Shown: positions 53,383 to 61,416 of the stretch, one piece after another
Numbering within the stretch: the first letter of the stretch is position 1
Layout of the letters: every line of letters begins with the position of its first letter
IMG/VR virus record: IMGVR_UViG_3300043418_000072
Coordinates: 167,362-231,361 of that record
DNA from: a virus
Strand: one strand, 5' to 3'
Length of the DNA stretch: 64,000 bases
Program-made: the position numbers and the translations under genes
The notes under the pieces: model-generated
Seen by the model: the letters and a program-made list of their open reading frames with translations, nothing else
Told to the model about the DNA's origin: nothing
The model's database searches: none

Positions 53383-53411
53383 ATTATAGCAAGAAACCCA
53401 TTTCGGGTCAA
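53383..53411 (-). promoter_or_regulatory. early promoter of pnk-rnlA, leaderless arrangement
   Basis: TTGACC, 17 bases, TATAAT, then ACACAC and ATG 53376. Confidence 0.86.
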
Positions 53412-53417
53412 CCAAAA

Positions 53418-53591
53418 TTACTCGTCGTAATTGCTGTTTTCAATGCGTAAGCGTTCTATCTCGTTCGCTGCTTCTTCGAGAATGTCGGCAATGCGATCCG
53501 GAGTTCCTTCCTCGACGCTTTTACGTCCTGGAATTTGTCTCCGGATCTCTGCACGTTTGCGCAAACGATAAACTAAGTCTTGTTCATCCAT
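53418..53591 (-). CDS. conserved small helical protein (57 aa)
   Basis: 57 residues from ATG 53591. LRKRAEIRRQIPGRKSVEEG, then TPDRIADILEEAANEIERLR: the second half is the (D/R)RIAD-L-EAANEIERLR helix common in phage proteins. Function unknown, perhaps oligomerising. Confidence 0.68.
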   Translation of the reverse strand: MDEQDLVYRLRKRAEIRRQIPGRKSVEEGTPDRIADILEEAANEIERLRIENSNYDE

Positions 53592-53630
53592 TAGTGATAT
53601 CTTTCATCCCATTCAATAATTGGGCTAGTT

Positions 53631-53640
53631 GTATAAATAC
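53631..53640 (+). promoter_or_regulatory. T4-type late promoter of the HNH gene
   Basis: GTATAAATAC on the plus strand, 22 bases before ATG 53662. Confidence 0.68.
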
Positions 53641-53661
53641 ATTATAACAGAAAGTATCAAT

Positions 53662-54318
53662 ATGTCAAATCTACTCAATGCTTATCCGACAGTGTTTGTT
53701 GATAACAAATACTTACACTGGTACGAAAAACTTACCTCTAATCCCTCGGTTGGTGGATATTTAGAAAAACATCACATTGTGCCAAAATCGATTGTGCCGA
53801 ATACTAGCCTAATTTCGCTCACAGCACGACAGCATTATATTGCTCACTTACTCCTAATTAAATGTGTTACACCCAAATACAAAAGGAAGATGTTGTATGC
53901 TCTTACTGCAATGAAAATGCGGACGATTAAGGGTATAAAGTTCAATTCAAGGTTATTTGAGACTTTTAAAATTGAAGCAAATAAAAATCGAAGAGAGGCA
54001 CTAACAGGAAGAAAACATTCAGCAGAAACAAAGGAAAAGATTAAGGCAAAGCGGGCATTGCAGACCATTTCTAACGAGACCAAGCTCAAAATGAGTGCCG
54101 CTCACAAAGGGAAAAAAAATTCTCCAGAAGCAATAGAAAAAACCCGTCAAGCACACATTGGATCCAAGCGAAGCGACGAGACTAAGCAACGACTAATTGA
54201 AAGTAGACAATATTATCCTCGCATCAAGTGCGAGCACTGCGGAATGGAGGTTGTTACCGTCAACTATAATAGATGGCACGGTAACAACTGCAAAAAACGA
54301 ATCAATGATGAGTTTTAA
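53662..54318 (+). CDS. HNH homing endonuclease with NUMOD3 repeats
   Basis: 218 residues. EKHHIVPKSIVPNTSLISL, then TARQHYIAHLLLI is an HNH core paralogous to the one at 14008; RKHSAETKEKIKAKRA, ETKLKMSAAHKGKKNSPEA and SKRSDETKQRL are repeated NUMOD3 DNA-binding helices; C-terminal CEHCG and CKK add a possible zinc site. Opposite in strand to its neighbours. Its 3' end overlaps the phosphoesterase gene by 17 bases. Confidence 0.88.
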   Translation: MSNLLNAYPTVFVDNKYLHWYEKLTSNPSVGGYLEKHHIVPKSIVPNTSLISLTARQHYIAHLLLIKCVTPKYKRKMLYALTAMKMRTIKGIKFNSRLFETFKIEANKNRREALTGRKHSAETKEKIKAKRALQTISNETKLKMSAAHKGKKNSPEAIEKTRQAHIGSKRSDETKQRLIESRQYYPRIKCEHCGMEVVTVNYNRWHGNNCKKRINDEF

Positions 54319-54850
54319 TTTCTCGTTTTAACGCCGATGCAATTACCTCATCCATGCTAACTGCAATTACTCCTGTGGCATCCATTCCAACATCTTGCAT
54401 ACGATACTTTTCCATGCCAGTTGTGCCGCCATGCAAGTGACCATACAAGTGGACGCTACCTCGGTGCATCTGGTCCCATTCTAAGAATGGAAAATGTGAC
54501 ATCACAACCATTGTGCCGTTGTATTGGATGGCCAAGTACTTGTGTACTTCTTCAAAAGATTCAAAGAAGTGCTTGTCCATCAATGTTTTACGGTCATGGT
54601 TGCCTTCAACCAAGATCTTTTTACCGTTCAACCGGTTCATGATCTTGCTTGCGTCGAATCCGCCCATAAATGCCACGTCACCCAAGATGTAGGTGGTGTC
54701 TTCTGGTCCAATCAACTCGTTCCATTCTTTAATCATTGCTTCAGTCATGTAAGCAATGTCGTCTTTAAATCGTGCGCGAGTCACTGGACAGAACTTTGTG
54801 ATGTTTCTGTGGCCGAAGTGTAAGTCGCTAGTTACCCAAGTTTTTGTCAT
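54302..54850 (-). CDS. calcineurin-like metallophosphoesterase, leaderless
   Basis: 182 residues. TSDLHFGHRNI (D-x-H), YILGDVAFMGG (GD-x2), VEGNHDRKTL (GNHD), MVVMSHFPFLEW and LYGHLHGG (GHxH) are the complete metal-binding set of the family. Bacterial relatives hydrolyse cyclic nucleotides or phosphoesters; phage ones have been linked to nucleotide signalling. ATG lies six bases after the -10 box. Confidence 0.9.
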   Translation of the reverse strand: MTKTWVTSDLHFGHRNITKFCPVTRARFKDDIAYMTEAMIKEWNELIGPEDTTYILGDVAFMGGFDASKIMNRLNGKKILVEGNHDRKTLMDKHFFESFEEVHKYLAIQYNGTMVVMSHFPFLEWDQMHRGSVHLYGHLHGGTTGMEKYRMQDVGMDATGVIAVSMDEVIASALKREIKTHH

Positions 54851-54856
54851 ATTTGT

Positions 54857-54885
54857 ATTTTACTCGATTATTAGTTAGTTGTCAA
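54857..54885 (-). promoter_or_regulatory. early promoter, leaderless arrangement
   Basis: TTGACA, 17 bases, TAAAAT, then ACAAAT and ATG 54850. Confidence 0.72.
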
Positions 54886-55086
54886 CTGTGCAGTTTGTTT
54901 AAGTAGGATAGCAATGTACTCGCCGGGTTGCTCAGGATTGCCATAACTGTTGTGGGACACTTTGTCATAGCATGGGCCGCAGAAGTAACCGCTGATGTTG
55001 TAGTAGCCCCGGAGACTCCAGAAGCTACGCTCACGTTCTAGAGATTTTTCCGTGTAACCACAATTGGTGCATGTTGCATAAGCCAT
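54871..55086 (-). CDS. small zinc-ribbon protein (71 aa)
   Basis: 71 residues from ATG 55086. ATCTNCGYTEKSLERER and YFCGPCYDKVSH give two C-x2-C pairs about 30 residues apart, a zinc ribbon. The C-terminus is a hydrophobic strand (GEYIAILLKQT). Function unknown; likely binds nucleic acid or protein. Upstream starts are in another gene's frame and rejected. Confidence 0.65.
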   Translation of the reverse strand: MAYATCTNCGYTEKSLERERSFWSLRGYYNISGYFCGPCYDKVSHNSYGNPEQPGEYIAILLKQTAQLTTN

Positions 55087-55087
55087 G

Positions 55088-55285
55088 TTATTCCCCGATG
55101 TACTCACGCACCCACTCAAAGTGAGTGTCTGCAGGGATCCACTTGATTTGTTCACGGCGACGGTTTTGCTTGTCAAAGTCAAAGCAGATACAGAACCAAC
55201 CGCGTTCGTCACTGAAGCCAACTGTGTCAGCATAGCGCACAATTTGAACAATCTTGTCCTTCATTTTTGCTACCATAACCATCAT
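55088..55285 (-). CDS. hypothetical protein (65 aa)
   Basis: 65 residues from ATG 55285 behind AAGGAG. Strand-rich centre (DERGWFCICFDFDKQNRRRE) and an aromatic C-terminus (HFEWVREYIGE). Single-copy, unrecognised. Follows the GIY-YIG gene in the same operon by nine bases. Confidence 0.62.
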   Translation of the reverse strand: MMVMVAKMKDKIVQIVRYADTVGFSDERGWFCICFDFDKQNRRREQIKWIPADTHFEWVREYIGE

Positions 55286-55294
55286 GCTAACTCC

Positions 55295-55621
55295 TTAGTG
55301 AGTGTTCAATGCGGGCTTGTTGCCGTTAATCAATTCACGCTCAACGCTGTGTGCTGGCTTGCGACCACGCACAACATCAACCAACAACACTGCAAACGCT
55401 TCTGCACCGTGTTCGCGAATGCTTTCGCACAGGGCCCAGTCTTTGTTTTCAGTGAGTGCGCGGCGCACATGCTTTTGAAAGCGAACTTTAAGGGCTTTGC
55501 GAACTTGGTTACCACAGACAGTGATACCAATGTAGCTTTCATTTGTGTTAGTGTTCACTAACATATAGACAGCATGTTTGGTATCTTGTCTGCGTTTACG
55601 GGTAACTGTTGTTTTCTGCAT
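55295..55621 (-). CDS. GIY-YIG endonuclease, leaderless
   Basis: 108 residues. AVYMLVNTNTNESYIGIT is the GIY-YIG signature (with Y-x-L and YIG), RFQKHVRRALTEN holds the catalytic Arg, and EAFAVLLVDVV the Glu-bearing strand; ERELINGNKPALNTH ends it. A single-domain nuclease, probably of the Seg homing type or host-DNA-degrading. ATG is six bases after TATAAT. Confidence 0.86.
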   Translation of the reverse strand: MQKTTVTRKRRQDTKHAVYMLVNTNTNESYIGITVCGNQVRKALKVRFQKHVRRALTENKDWALCESIREHGAEAFAVLLVDVVRGRKPAHSVERELINGNKPALNTH

Positions 55622-55627
55622 GTATGT

Positions 55628-55656
55628 ATTATAGCAAGAAAACCATTTCGGGTCAA
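55628..55656 (-). promoter_or_regulatory. early promoter, leaderless arrangement
   Basis: TTGACC, 17 bases, TATAAT, then ACATAC and ATG 55621. Confidence 0.87.
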
Positions 55657-55685
55657 CCGAAATTTCTACTACTTGAGTACTAGTT

Positions 55686-55874
55686 TTACATCAACGTAGA
55701 AGCGTCATTAAGCTCAGAGTTGGCCTTTTCTAAGGCAACATCAACCGCTTGTAATACTGAAGTACTACCATTTGCCTTAACCAAATTTTCCCGGGCCTTT
55801 TCCAAGTCCCACACTGCATTTTGCAGATAATGAATTTGATCACGTTGTTTTTGTGTGTAATCTCGAGCGTTCAT
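55686..55874 (-). CDS. small helical protein (62 aa)
   Basis: 62 residues from ATG 55874 with AGGAAG upstream. Two helices with heptad pattern (RDQIHYLQNAVWDLEKAREN, LVKANGSTSVLQAVDVALEK), probably coiled coil. Single-gene early unit followed by a CTAGTACT/AGTAGTAG hairpin-like tail. Function unknown. Confidence 0.62.
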   Translation of the reverse strand: MNARDYTQKQRDQIHYLQNAVWDLEKARENLVKANGSTSVLQAVDVALEKANSELNDASTLM

Positions 55875-55891
55875 TTTGCTTCCTTTGAACC

Positions 55892-55920
55892 ATTGTAACA
55901 CCGATCCCATTATGGGTCAA
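55892..55920 (-). promoter_or_regulatory. early promoter
   Basis: TTGACC, 17 bases, TACAAT. The -35 overlaps the TGA stop of the upstream gene. Confidence 0.75.
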
Positions 55921-56129
55921 TGGATTGTTGGACTAACTGCTAAACTCTCAACGTCGTTGACATTGAATACTGCTAGCACTTTATTAATGTTTTCTGGCAG
56001 CTCAAACGGAACTTCGTCTGGCAAAAGTATCTGCTTTAGATTTCCGTCTGGACTGATAATAAAAACATAATCATCATCTGCTATGTCTGCATCAACTACA
56101 TCAATTTCGTCGTCTTCGATATCGCTCAT
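55917..56129 (-). CDS. acidic hypothetical protein (70 aa)
   Basis: 70 residues, strongly acidic N-terminus (MSDIEDDEIDVVDADIADDD), then strand YVFIISPDGNLKQILLPDEV. DNA-mimic-like charge, which is sometimes seen in anti-defence proteins, but no evidence beyond charge. Function unknown. Confidence 0.6.
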   Translation of the reverse strand: MSDIEDDEIDVVDADIADDDYVFIISPDGNLKQILLPDEVPFELPENINKVLAVFNVNDVESLAVSPTIH

Positions 56130-56130
56130 A

Positions 56131-56448
56131 TTATTTAAAAAGAATAAATGCCATAATTACTGCTTGGGTGATAAAACCCATGCCGTTTGTGATGATGTTT
56201 AAACTGTTCTTCAGTAAAATGGCACGGAAGAACAATAACACTAGTCCGCCCCATGCAAACAATACCACATCAAGGCTAGGAGCCCGATCACTTAGTGCAG
56301 TTACCATTGCTAGCAAGGTAGGAATAGTGGCACAATGGATAATGATGATTGCTAACCACTCTAAGCTGTCTGCTGAAATCTTATGAAAGTGATTTTCAAA
56401 GTAACTCACAACGGATGCTTTAATTGCATTGATGTCGAATTTTTTCAT
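56131..56448 (-). CDS. membrane protein (105 aa)
   Basis: 105 residues from ATG 56448. Charged start MKKFDINAIKASVVSYFENH, then three hydrophobic segments around EWLAIIIIHCATIPTLLAMV, LDVVLFAWGGLVLLFFRAIL and NGMGFITQAVIMAFILF. Lies next to the SleB-type lytic enzyme, so a holin-like role is plausible by position. One base between the genes. Confidence 0.62.
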   Translation of the reverse strand: MKKFDINAIKASVVSYFENHFHKISADSLEWLAIIIIHCATIPTLLAMVTALSDRAPSLDVVLFAWGGLVLLFFRAILLKNSLNIITNGMGFITQAVIMAFILFK

Positions 56449-56449
56449 T

Positions 56450-57025
56450 TTAATCCTTGTAGAAAATGTGGTGGCCAATTTGTGTGATTTTTGGTTTACC
56501 CCACTTTGGGTTGACATAATCTGCATGATAATACATTGCGTCTTTCATGCCCGGCAAACGGAAGTTTTCCAATAAAACCTTTTTGGCTACTTCTTCGCTT
56601 TCTTTATACAATGCTGGGTAGACTACTTTCTTGCCTACGCCCGGAATACATGCCCAGCTAAATTGACAAATAACCTTTTCGTAAATTACATTCTTTTGAT
56701 AAACTACTCCGCATACTCCGTTACCAAATCGGCCGTTGTCAACGCGGTTCATGGTTACTTGTGCTACTGCTACTTTTCCTTCAAATGGTTCGGTTGCAGC
56801 CTCGTGATAGATATTGCGTGTTAGGCATTCTAATTGTTGAGTACGATCTGCGGTGCTGATAAAGCCCTGTCGGTATGCTTCGCTACCTTCTTTTAAGGTG
56901 TTAAATTTTGCTGTGGTTACATTCCATACCAGGAATACAACTGCAAGTAATGCTAGAAATTGGACAACATTTCTAGAAAGAGCAATCCAAGAATCTGTTT
57001 TGCTGTTTGACGTTTTAAGTGTCAT
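56450..57025 (-). CDS. SleB/CwlJ-type cell-wall hydrolase with signal anchor
   Basis: 191 residues. N-terminal span (about 18-36, NVVQFLALLAVVFLVWNV) as a signal-anchor. LTRNIYHEAATEPFEGKVAV, AQVTMNRVDNGRFGNGVCG and VIYEKVICQFSWAC are the Hydrolase_2 motifs with the catalytic Glu in YHEA. Family members cut the glycan strand of peptidoglycan; a SAR-type endolysin is likely. Confidence 0.88.
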   Translation of the reverse strand: MTLKTSNSKTDSWIALSRNVVQFLALLAVVFLVWNVTTAKFNTLKEGSEAYRQGFISTADRTQQLECLTRNIYHEAATEPFEGKVAVAQVTMNRVDNGRFGNGVCGVVYQKNVIYEKVICQFSWACIPGVGKKVVYPALYKESEEVAKKVLLENFRLPGMKDAMYYHADYVNPKWGKPKITQIGHHIFYKD

Positions 57026-57144
57026 ACTTTCTCCTTTGTTTCTGTCTGTTGTTTATATAACCCTGTAGGATCAAAGTAAACAACTGCTATAACTCAATAA
57101 CTGATACTATTATAGCAATTAGTTCGCTGAAAAGCGAGTAATAT

Positions 57145-57160
57145 GGTAAGTTAACTTACC
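57145..57160. repeat. 16-bp perfect palindrome
   Basis: GGTAAGTTAACTTACC overlaps the stop codon (TAA, 57156-57158 on minus) of the 57156 gene. It can fold as a hairpin or serve as a binding site. It is followed downstream by TCGCT-TTTC-AGCGA and an extended -10 box TTGCTATAAT upstream of the SleB gene. Confidence 0.7.
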
Positions 57161-58736
57161 CCTTTCGGATCTTTGCTAGCACATCCATCGGGTCAATTTT
57201 GGTTGTGTTGGCAATACCAGCGGCTGCAGATTTGGCAATGTTTTGCCCCTCTGACAGTGCTGCTTTGACTGCATCGCCGTACTGGTCGTCAGTGGCCATG
57301 CTGCTGAATAGGAAGTTGTATCCTACTTGTTGTTTATCAAGACCTAAGTCATGCAACTTGTTTGCAAGTCCTAGTAGTGCTGGCGCCGCTGGAACAGTGG
57401 CTGCGCTTGGCACAAAGCCCGCTTTGGTTTGATTTGTGGCTTCATTGGTTAATTGAGTCTGACTTGCAGTAATGGCAGCACTGCTGTCAGTAATCAATTT
57501 AGCCAATGCGGGGTTAGTTGAACTGGTTACTGCTGATTGGGCAGAGACAAAGGCACTTAACGTAGATGGGTTTGACGGATCTGCAATTAGTGCGTTGGCT
57601 GCGGACTGCAATGATTGTCCTGCACTAGTTTGTAGAATCGCAGTATGTGCGGCCACTATGTTAGTAAAGCCTTCTGTATGTTTGTATCCTGCTGCGGTGC
57701 CAATGATATCATTGATAGTGGGATTACCAAATGGTCCTCCACCTGCGCCTAGTTTGCTAGATAGTGCAGATGCGATGCTAGCCGGCATTGGGGAACTCAA
57801 TGCGTCTAGGTGTTTAAGTGATGGAATTTTAGTTGCTGCTAAACTTGCCGCCATTGCTGCTGCTGTTTTAAACTTACCGCCCATGTTAGACAAGGCGTTA
57901 CCGAGGCCATCCAAACTACCCCCTGGTAGTGCAGCCAGCTCACTGGTGCTCACAATCTTTTTAGCATCTAGTAGATCAGCTGCCGAAGATATCATAGTGT
58001 TAGCTGGCAAGATCATTTTTGTTTGACTGATGATCTTAGCTACGTCTAATCCTGTGATTGTTTCTAGCACCTGTTTAATAACTGCGGGATTTGCAGAATC
58101 TAAATTGGTTGGATCGAGACCGGCCTCTGACAGTTTGTCCTCTAGTCCGCCTATGTCACCAAGTCCTTGCTTTTGCAGGTTCTTCACAAAACCAGCTGGG
58201 TCAAACATCTTTTGCGGATCGCTAGAATCAAATGCAGATCCAAATTTAGTTATGGTACTCGACAATGCAGTGAAGTCTGCTGCTGCACCATTGGCGCCTG
58301 CCATAATGGTGCCGACGCCGCCGGATACCATCTGACTAAAATTAGAAATGCCAAGGCCGAAACTATCAAAGCTCGCAGATGCTGCACCAGTTAATGCACC
58401 AGACCAAGTAAAGCTGGTTTGTGCAAAGGTGCTAGCACTGTTAAAGTTGCTAATAAACTTTTGCGTATTTGGAGCAATCGCAGTTGCCGCAGTTCTAATG
58501 CTGTTAGTGATGCTCGTACCAGTTTCGCCACTGGACAGTCCAGTGAAGTAATTTGGCATAGTTGGTAACGCAACGTTTGCTCCGTTTAACGCAGAGATAA
58601 CATTGGTGTACAGTGTGACTACCGGGCTGGTATCAAAATTGGTTAATGCTGTTAGCATCGCACCACTTACGCCTAGACCCTGGTTGTTAGTAAAACCAGT
58701 GGCAGCGATCATCATTGTTGGACTAATTCCACTCAT
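57156..58736 (-). CDS. Ala/Ser-rich tail structural protein (526 aa)
   Basis: 526 residues, low-complexity with much Ala, Ser, Thr and Gly (TAATAIAPNTQKFISNFNSA, AAMAASLAATKIP), and repeated DPTNLDSANPAVIKQVLE-type helices. Immediately downstream of the PAAR gene, so it is probably part of the tail tip or baseplate. No catalytic motif. SD AGGA precedes ATG 58736. Confidence 0.65.
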   Translation of the reverse strand: MSGISPTMMIAATGFTNNQGLGVSGAMLTALTNFDTSPVVTLYTNVISALNGANVALPTMPNYFTGLSSGETGTSITNSIRTAATAIAPNTQKFISNFNSASTFAQTSFTWSGALTGAASASFDSFGLGISNFSQMVSGGVGTIMAGANGAAADFTALSSTITKFGSAFDSSDPQKMFDPAGFVKNLQKQGLGDIGGLEDKLSEAGLDPTNLDSANPAVIKQVLETITGLDVAKIISQTKMILPANTMISSAADLLDAKKIVSTSELAALPGGSLDGLGNALSNMGGKFKTAAAMAASLAATKIPSLKHLDALSSPMPASIASALSSKLGAGGGPFGNPTINDIIGTAAGYKHTEGFTNIVAAHTAILQTSAGQSLQSAANALIADPSNPSTLSAFVSAQSAVTSSTNPALAKLITDSSAAITASQTQLTNEATNQTKAGFVPSAATVPAAPALLGLANKLHDLGLDKQQVGYNFLFSSMATDDQYGDAVKAALSEGQNIAKSAAAGIANTTKIDPMDVLAKIRKG

Positions 58737-58757
58737 AAAAGTATCCTATTATAATAC

Positions 58758-59045
58758 TTATGACCCAATTTCCACGTCGGGACTACCTGCTGCAATAGCA
58801 TGGCCGCAGCTGAGATCACTGCCCACAAAGGCAATACCTTTGCCATTGGCAATCACTGTGCTGCTAGCGGTAGCAACCGTTGCGGCTTGATGTGGGGGAT
58901 GAGGGGCTCCGTACGGAGCATGACTGCTATCTAGACTGCCCTCTAATGCAGCACCTTGCCCGTTGATAATAACATCAGTACTAACGTCGCCACAAATTTG
59001 GCCGTCGCTAGTGTCTGCATCATTTAGGCGTGCTGCTGCTGGCAT
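58758..59045 (-). CDS. PAAR-domain tail-spike tip protein
   Basis: 95 residues. MPAAARLNDADTSDGQICG, then DVIINGQGAALEGSLDSSHA, then ASSTVIANGKGIAFVGSDLS and CGHAIAAGSPDVEIGS: the repeated strand pattern and conserved His/Cys zinc-binding end of PAAR proteins (T4 gp5.4 type), which sharpen the membrane-piercing needle. Shares TAATG with the upstream gene. Confidence 0.9.
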   Translation of the reverse strand: MPAAARLNDADTSDGQICGDVSTDVIINGQGAALEGSLDSSHAPYGAPHPPHQAATVATASSTVIANGKGIAFVGSDLSCGHAIAAGSPDVEIGS

Positions 59046-59356
59046 TAAAGGATGATTCCAGGTTTAGCAATTACGTCAACACCAGTTGTGGTCTTAACAT
59101 AATGCACACGCATTTGGTCCAATGACTCGGCATGGAACATAACGTGTTGCTTACTGATGAAAACTTTGCAGTCTTCCTTAGCACTAAACAAACTCTGCAT
59201 TAGACCAAGGCCTTGTTGGCTTGGCATAACTGTGCAAGGACTAGCGACCTTCCAACCATCGTCGGTTGTCTCTAGTAATTTAGCAACGACTTCATCGCCG
59301 TTGACCATTTTGAAACTCACTACATCACCTGATGCGTATTGTTGACTTACTAGCAT
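59045..59356 (-). CDS. conserved T4-like protein (103 aa)
   Basis: 103 residues. SGDVVSFKMVNGDEVVAKLL is an Sm/SH3-like barrel start seen in a conserved T4-like protein, then VASPCTVMPSQQGLGLMQSL and VFISKQHVMFHAE. It is next to the PAAR gene and is likely virion-related. Function unknown. Confidence 0.68.
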   Translation of the reverse strand: MLVSQQYASGDVVSFKMVNGDEVVAKLLETTDDGWKVASPCTVMPSQQGLGLMQSLFSAKEDCKVFISKQHVMFHAESLDQMRVHYVKTTTGVDVIAKPGIIL

Positions 59357-59357
59357 G

Positions 59358-59600
59358 TTATCCTTTTAATGTTGTCCAGAAGGCTTCGTCTTTACCCGCA
59401 ATGCCTTGGTAGCCACCGGGGATAATTGTTGTGCCTGTAAAAATTTGTGGGACGCTGCGTAGACCCATGTCTAGTAGGTGTTGGCGTGCGTCTTGATCTT
59501 CTTCGATGCTGATTGTTTTGTACTCAATGCCCTTGCTTTCAATTAGTGCCTTGGCACGATCGCAGAAAGGGCAGTTGCTTTTTGAATAAATTGTTAACAT
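59358..59600 (-). CDS. grx: glutaredoxin
   Basis: 80 residues from ATG 59600. MLTIYSKSNCPFCDRAKALI holds the CPFC active site; LRSVPQIF has the cis-Pro motif (SVPQIF) and GGYQGIAG the GG-x(2)-D-type loop. Reduces the phage ribonucleotide reductase, as T4 NrdC does. Directly downstream of nrdB. Confidence 0.93.
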   Translation of the reverse strand: MLTIYSKSNCPFCDRAKALIESKGIEYKTISIEEDQDARQHLLDMGLRSVPQIFTGTTIIPGGYQGIAGKDEAFWTTLKG

Positions 59601-59625
59601 AGTTTCCTCTTTTATTATAATTATC

Positions 59626-60756
59626 TTAGAGACTGAAGCCGCTAAAAGTATTTGAGTCAACGTCTTGTTTTGTACCACCAACTACGTAAGATGAAATCTC
59701 AGTTTCTTGTGGCGCAACTTGTACGTCAGCACCAGCAATCCACTTGGCAGTCCAAGGCAATGGGTTAGAGCTAGGCTTTGGAATACCGCAGTCTAGGCCG
59801 ATAGCAGTCATGCGCTTGCAAGTCAACCAGTCCACGTATTGGCACAATAGTTGAGTGTTAAGACCAATCATAGATCCGTCTTTAAACAAATACTCAGCCC
59901 AAGTCTTTTCTTGTTGTGCTGCACTCAAGAACATGCGAGTACATTCTTCTCGTGTCTCTTCTTTGATCTTGATAAAGTCGGGATCATCCTGTGGCAACAA
60001 CTTCAACAAGGTCTGTGTTGAGCCAAGGTGTACGTTCTCGTCGCGGCAGATAAGTTTGATGTTCTTGGCATTGCCTTCCATCTTCTTTAGTTCTGCAAAT
60101 GCCCATGAGCAAGCAAAGCTAACGTAGAAGCGAATGCCCTCTAGTGCGTTAACACTGTTGATAGCAAGCCACAGCTTCTTCTTTAGTTCGTACAGGTTGA
60201 CTTCAAATTCGTTGCCGTTAATGGTGTGTACACCAGCGCCTAGCAAATTGTAGAACCCGCCGTACTCAATGAGATCATCGTAGTACTTGCTAATATCTTT
60301 AGCACAGTTAACAATAGGTTCAATGTCCATTAGGCCATCGAAGATCTCGCTAGGGTTGCTATAGATGTTGCGAATAATGTGAGTGTAACTACGACTGTGA
60401 ACAGTCTCGTTAAATGCCCATGTGGTAATCCAAGTTTCCAATTCAGGAATAGATACCAATGGCAAGAACGCCAGCGTTGGGCTACGTCCTTGCACACTGT
60501 CTAATAAAATTTGTCGCTTTAGGTTACTGGTAAAGATATGCTGTTCAAACTCTGTTAGTTCCTTGAAGTCTTTGCTATCGCGAACGATGTCAATTTCTTC
60601 AGGGCGCCAAAAGAATCCCAACTGCTTATCAGTTAGTTTGTCAAATTGTCTATACTTTAATGTTTCGTAACGTTGCACTGTCACTGGACCACTTGGGTCC
60701 AGGAACATGAGTGCTTCGGTATGCTTCTTTTTGTTGTTGATATTAAAAACGCTCAT
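59626..60756 (-). CDS. nrdB: ribonucleoside-diphosphate reductase beta subunit (class Ia)
   Basis: 376 residues from ATG 60756 (ATGA). Iron ligands: Asp in QILLDSVQGRSP, Glu and His in AFNETVHSRSYTH, later Glu and His in CRDENVHLG. The radical Tyr sits in SRSYTHIIRN. The C-terminal tail VDSNTFSGFSL is the part that docks on NrdA. Makes the tyrosyl radical for deoxynucleotide synthesis. Confidence 0.96.
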   Translation of the reverse strand: MSVFNINNKKKHTEALMFLDPSGPVTVQRYETLKYRQFDKLTDKQLGFFWRPEEIDIVRDSKDFKELTEFEQHIFTSNLKRQILLDSVQGRSPTLAFLPLVSIPELETWITTWAFNETVHSRSYTHIIRNIYSNPSEIFDGLMDIEPIVNCAKDISKYYDDLIEYGGFYNLLGAGVHTINGNEFEVNLYELKKKLWLAINSVNALEGIRFYVSFACSWAFAELKKMEGNAKNIKLICRDENVHLGSTQTLLKLLPQDDPDFIKIKEETREECTRMFLSAAQQEKTWAEYLFKDGSMIGLNTQLLCQYVDWLTCKRMTAIGLDCGIPKPSSNPLPWTAKWIAGADVQVAPQETEISSYVVGGTKQDVDSNTFSGFSL

Positions 60757-61415
60757 TTTGTTCCCCAATTATTTTTTGCGTATTCTTCAAATAATGGATA
60801 TAACATTTTTCTTTTTATTTCCATGATATTAAATGAATGATGTGTTCCTCGTTGCGCTGCCGTGGTTTCTGTTAACACAAAAACATACCGTTGGTGATCC
60901 ATTCCTCCGATAAATTTTTCAAGTTCCGTTGCGTTACTTATGTCAGTTAATACATACTGTTGGGTATTAGTATCGTACACTGACACTTTGTTGCCACGAT
61001 TAACAATGCCGTTCCATAGTCTAATTGCCTCGTCGGACAAAATAGCATCGCTTGTAAATGTTAAATTCAAATTTGACAAATCTTGTTTTATTAACAAATA
61101 CAAATCACTAGCATAAGGAGGAGACTTGGCAGGAACCTGAGGATTTTTTGATGTTAACGTAACCTTACAAAAATTGCCGTTAATTTCTGTATCTACAATA
61201 ATTGATACCTCTGTGGTATTGATATCTCCGCCCCAATATGTGAGTTGATTCTCAGATGTAGCTTTAAAAATATTACGCGAAACTTCTTCTACGTCTGCTC
61301 CGTGTTTTAAATTTTCTTGCAACATCTCTAACTGTGCAGCAAACTCATTTCCGCCAGGCGCACGCCATGGCATTTCTGCCAGGAACGTGCGGTAAAACGA
61401 TTCGTAATTATTCAT
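60753..61415 (-). CDS. hypothetical protein encoded between nrdA and nrdB (220 aa)
   Basis: 220 residues. Helical N-terminus MNNYESFYRTFLAEMPWRAP, then strands with VSIIVDTEINGNFCKVTLTS; the end RYVFVLTETTAAQRGTHHSF, NIMEIKRKMLYPLFEEY has a conserved-looking look of T4-like phage proteins. Overlaps nrdB by ATGA and follows nrdA by one base. Function unknown; its position suggests it is made with RNR. Confidence 0.65.
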   Translation of the reverse strand: MNNYESFYRTFLAEMPWRAPGGNEFAAQLEMLQENLKHGADVEEVSRNIFKATSENQLTYWGGDINTTEVSIIVDTEINGNFCKVTLTSKNPQVPAKSPPYASDLYLLIKQDLSNLNLTFTSDAILSDEAIRLWNGIVNRGNKVSVYDTNTQQYVLTDISNATELEKFIGGMDHQRYVFVLTETTAAQRGTHHSFNIMEIKRKMLYPLFEEYAKNNWGTK

Positions 61416-61416
61416 A

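Noticed and set aside
57472-58335. Long plus-strand frames opposite the 57156 gene
   Set aside because: They are antisense to an Ala/Ser-rich gene whose codon bias leaves the opposite strand open; no ribosome sites or domains.
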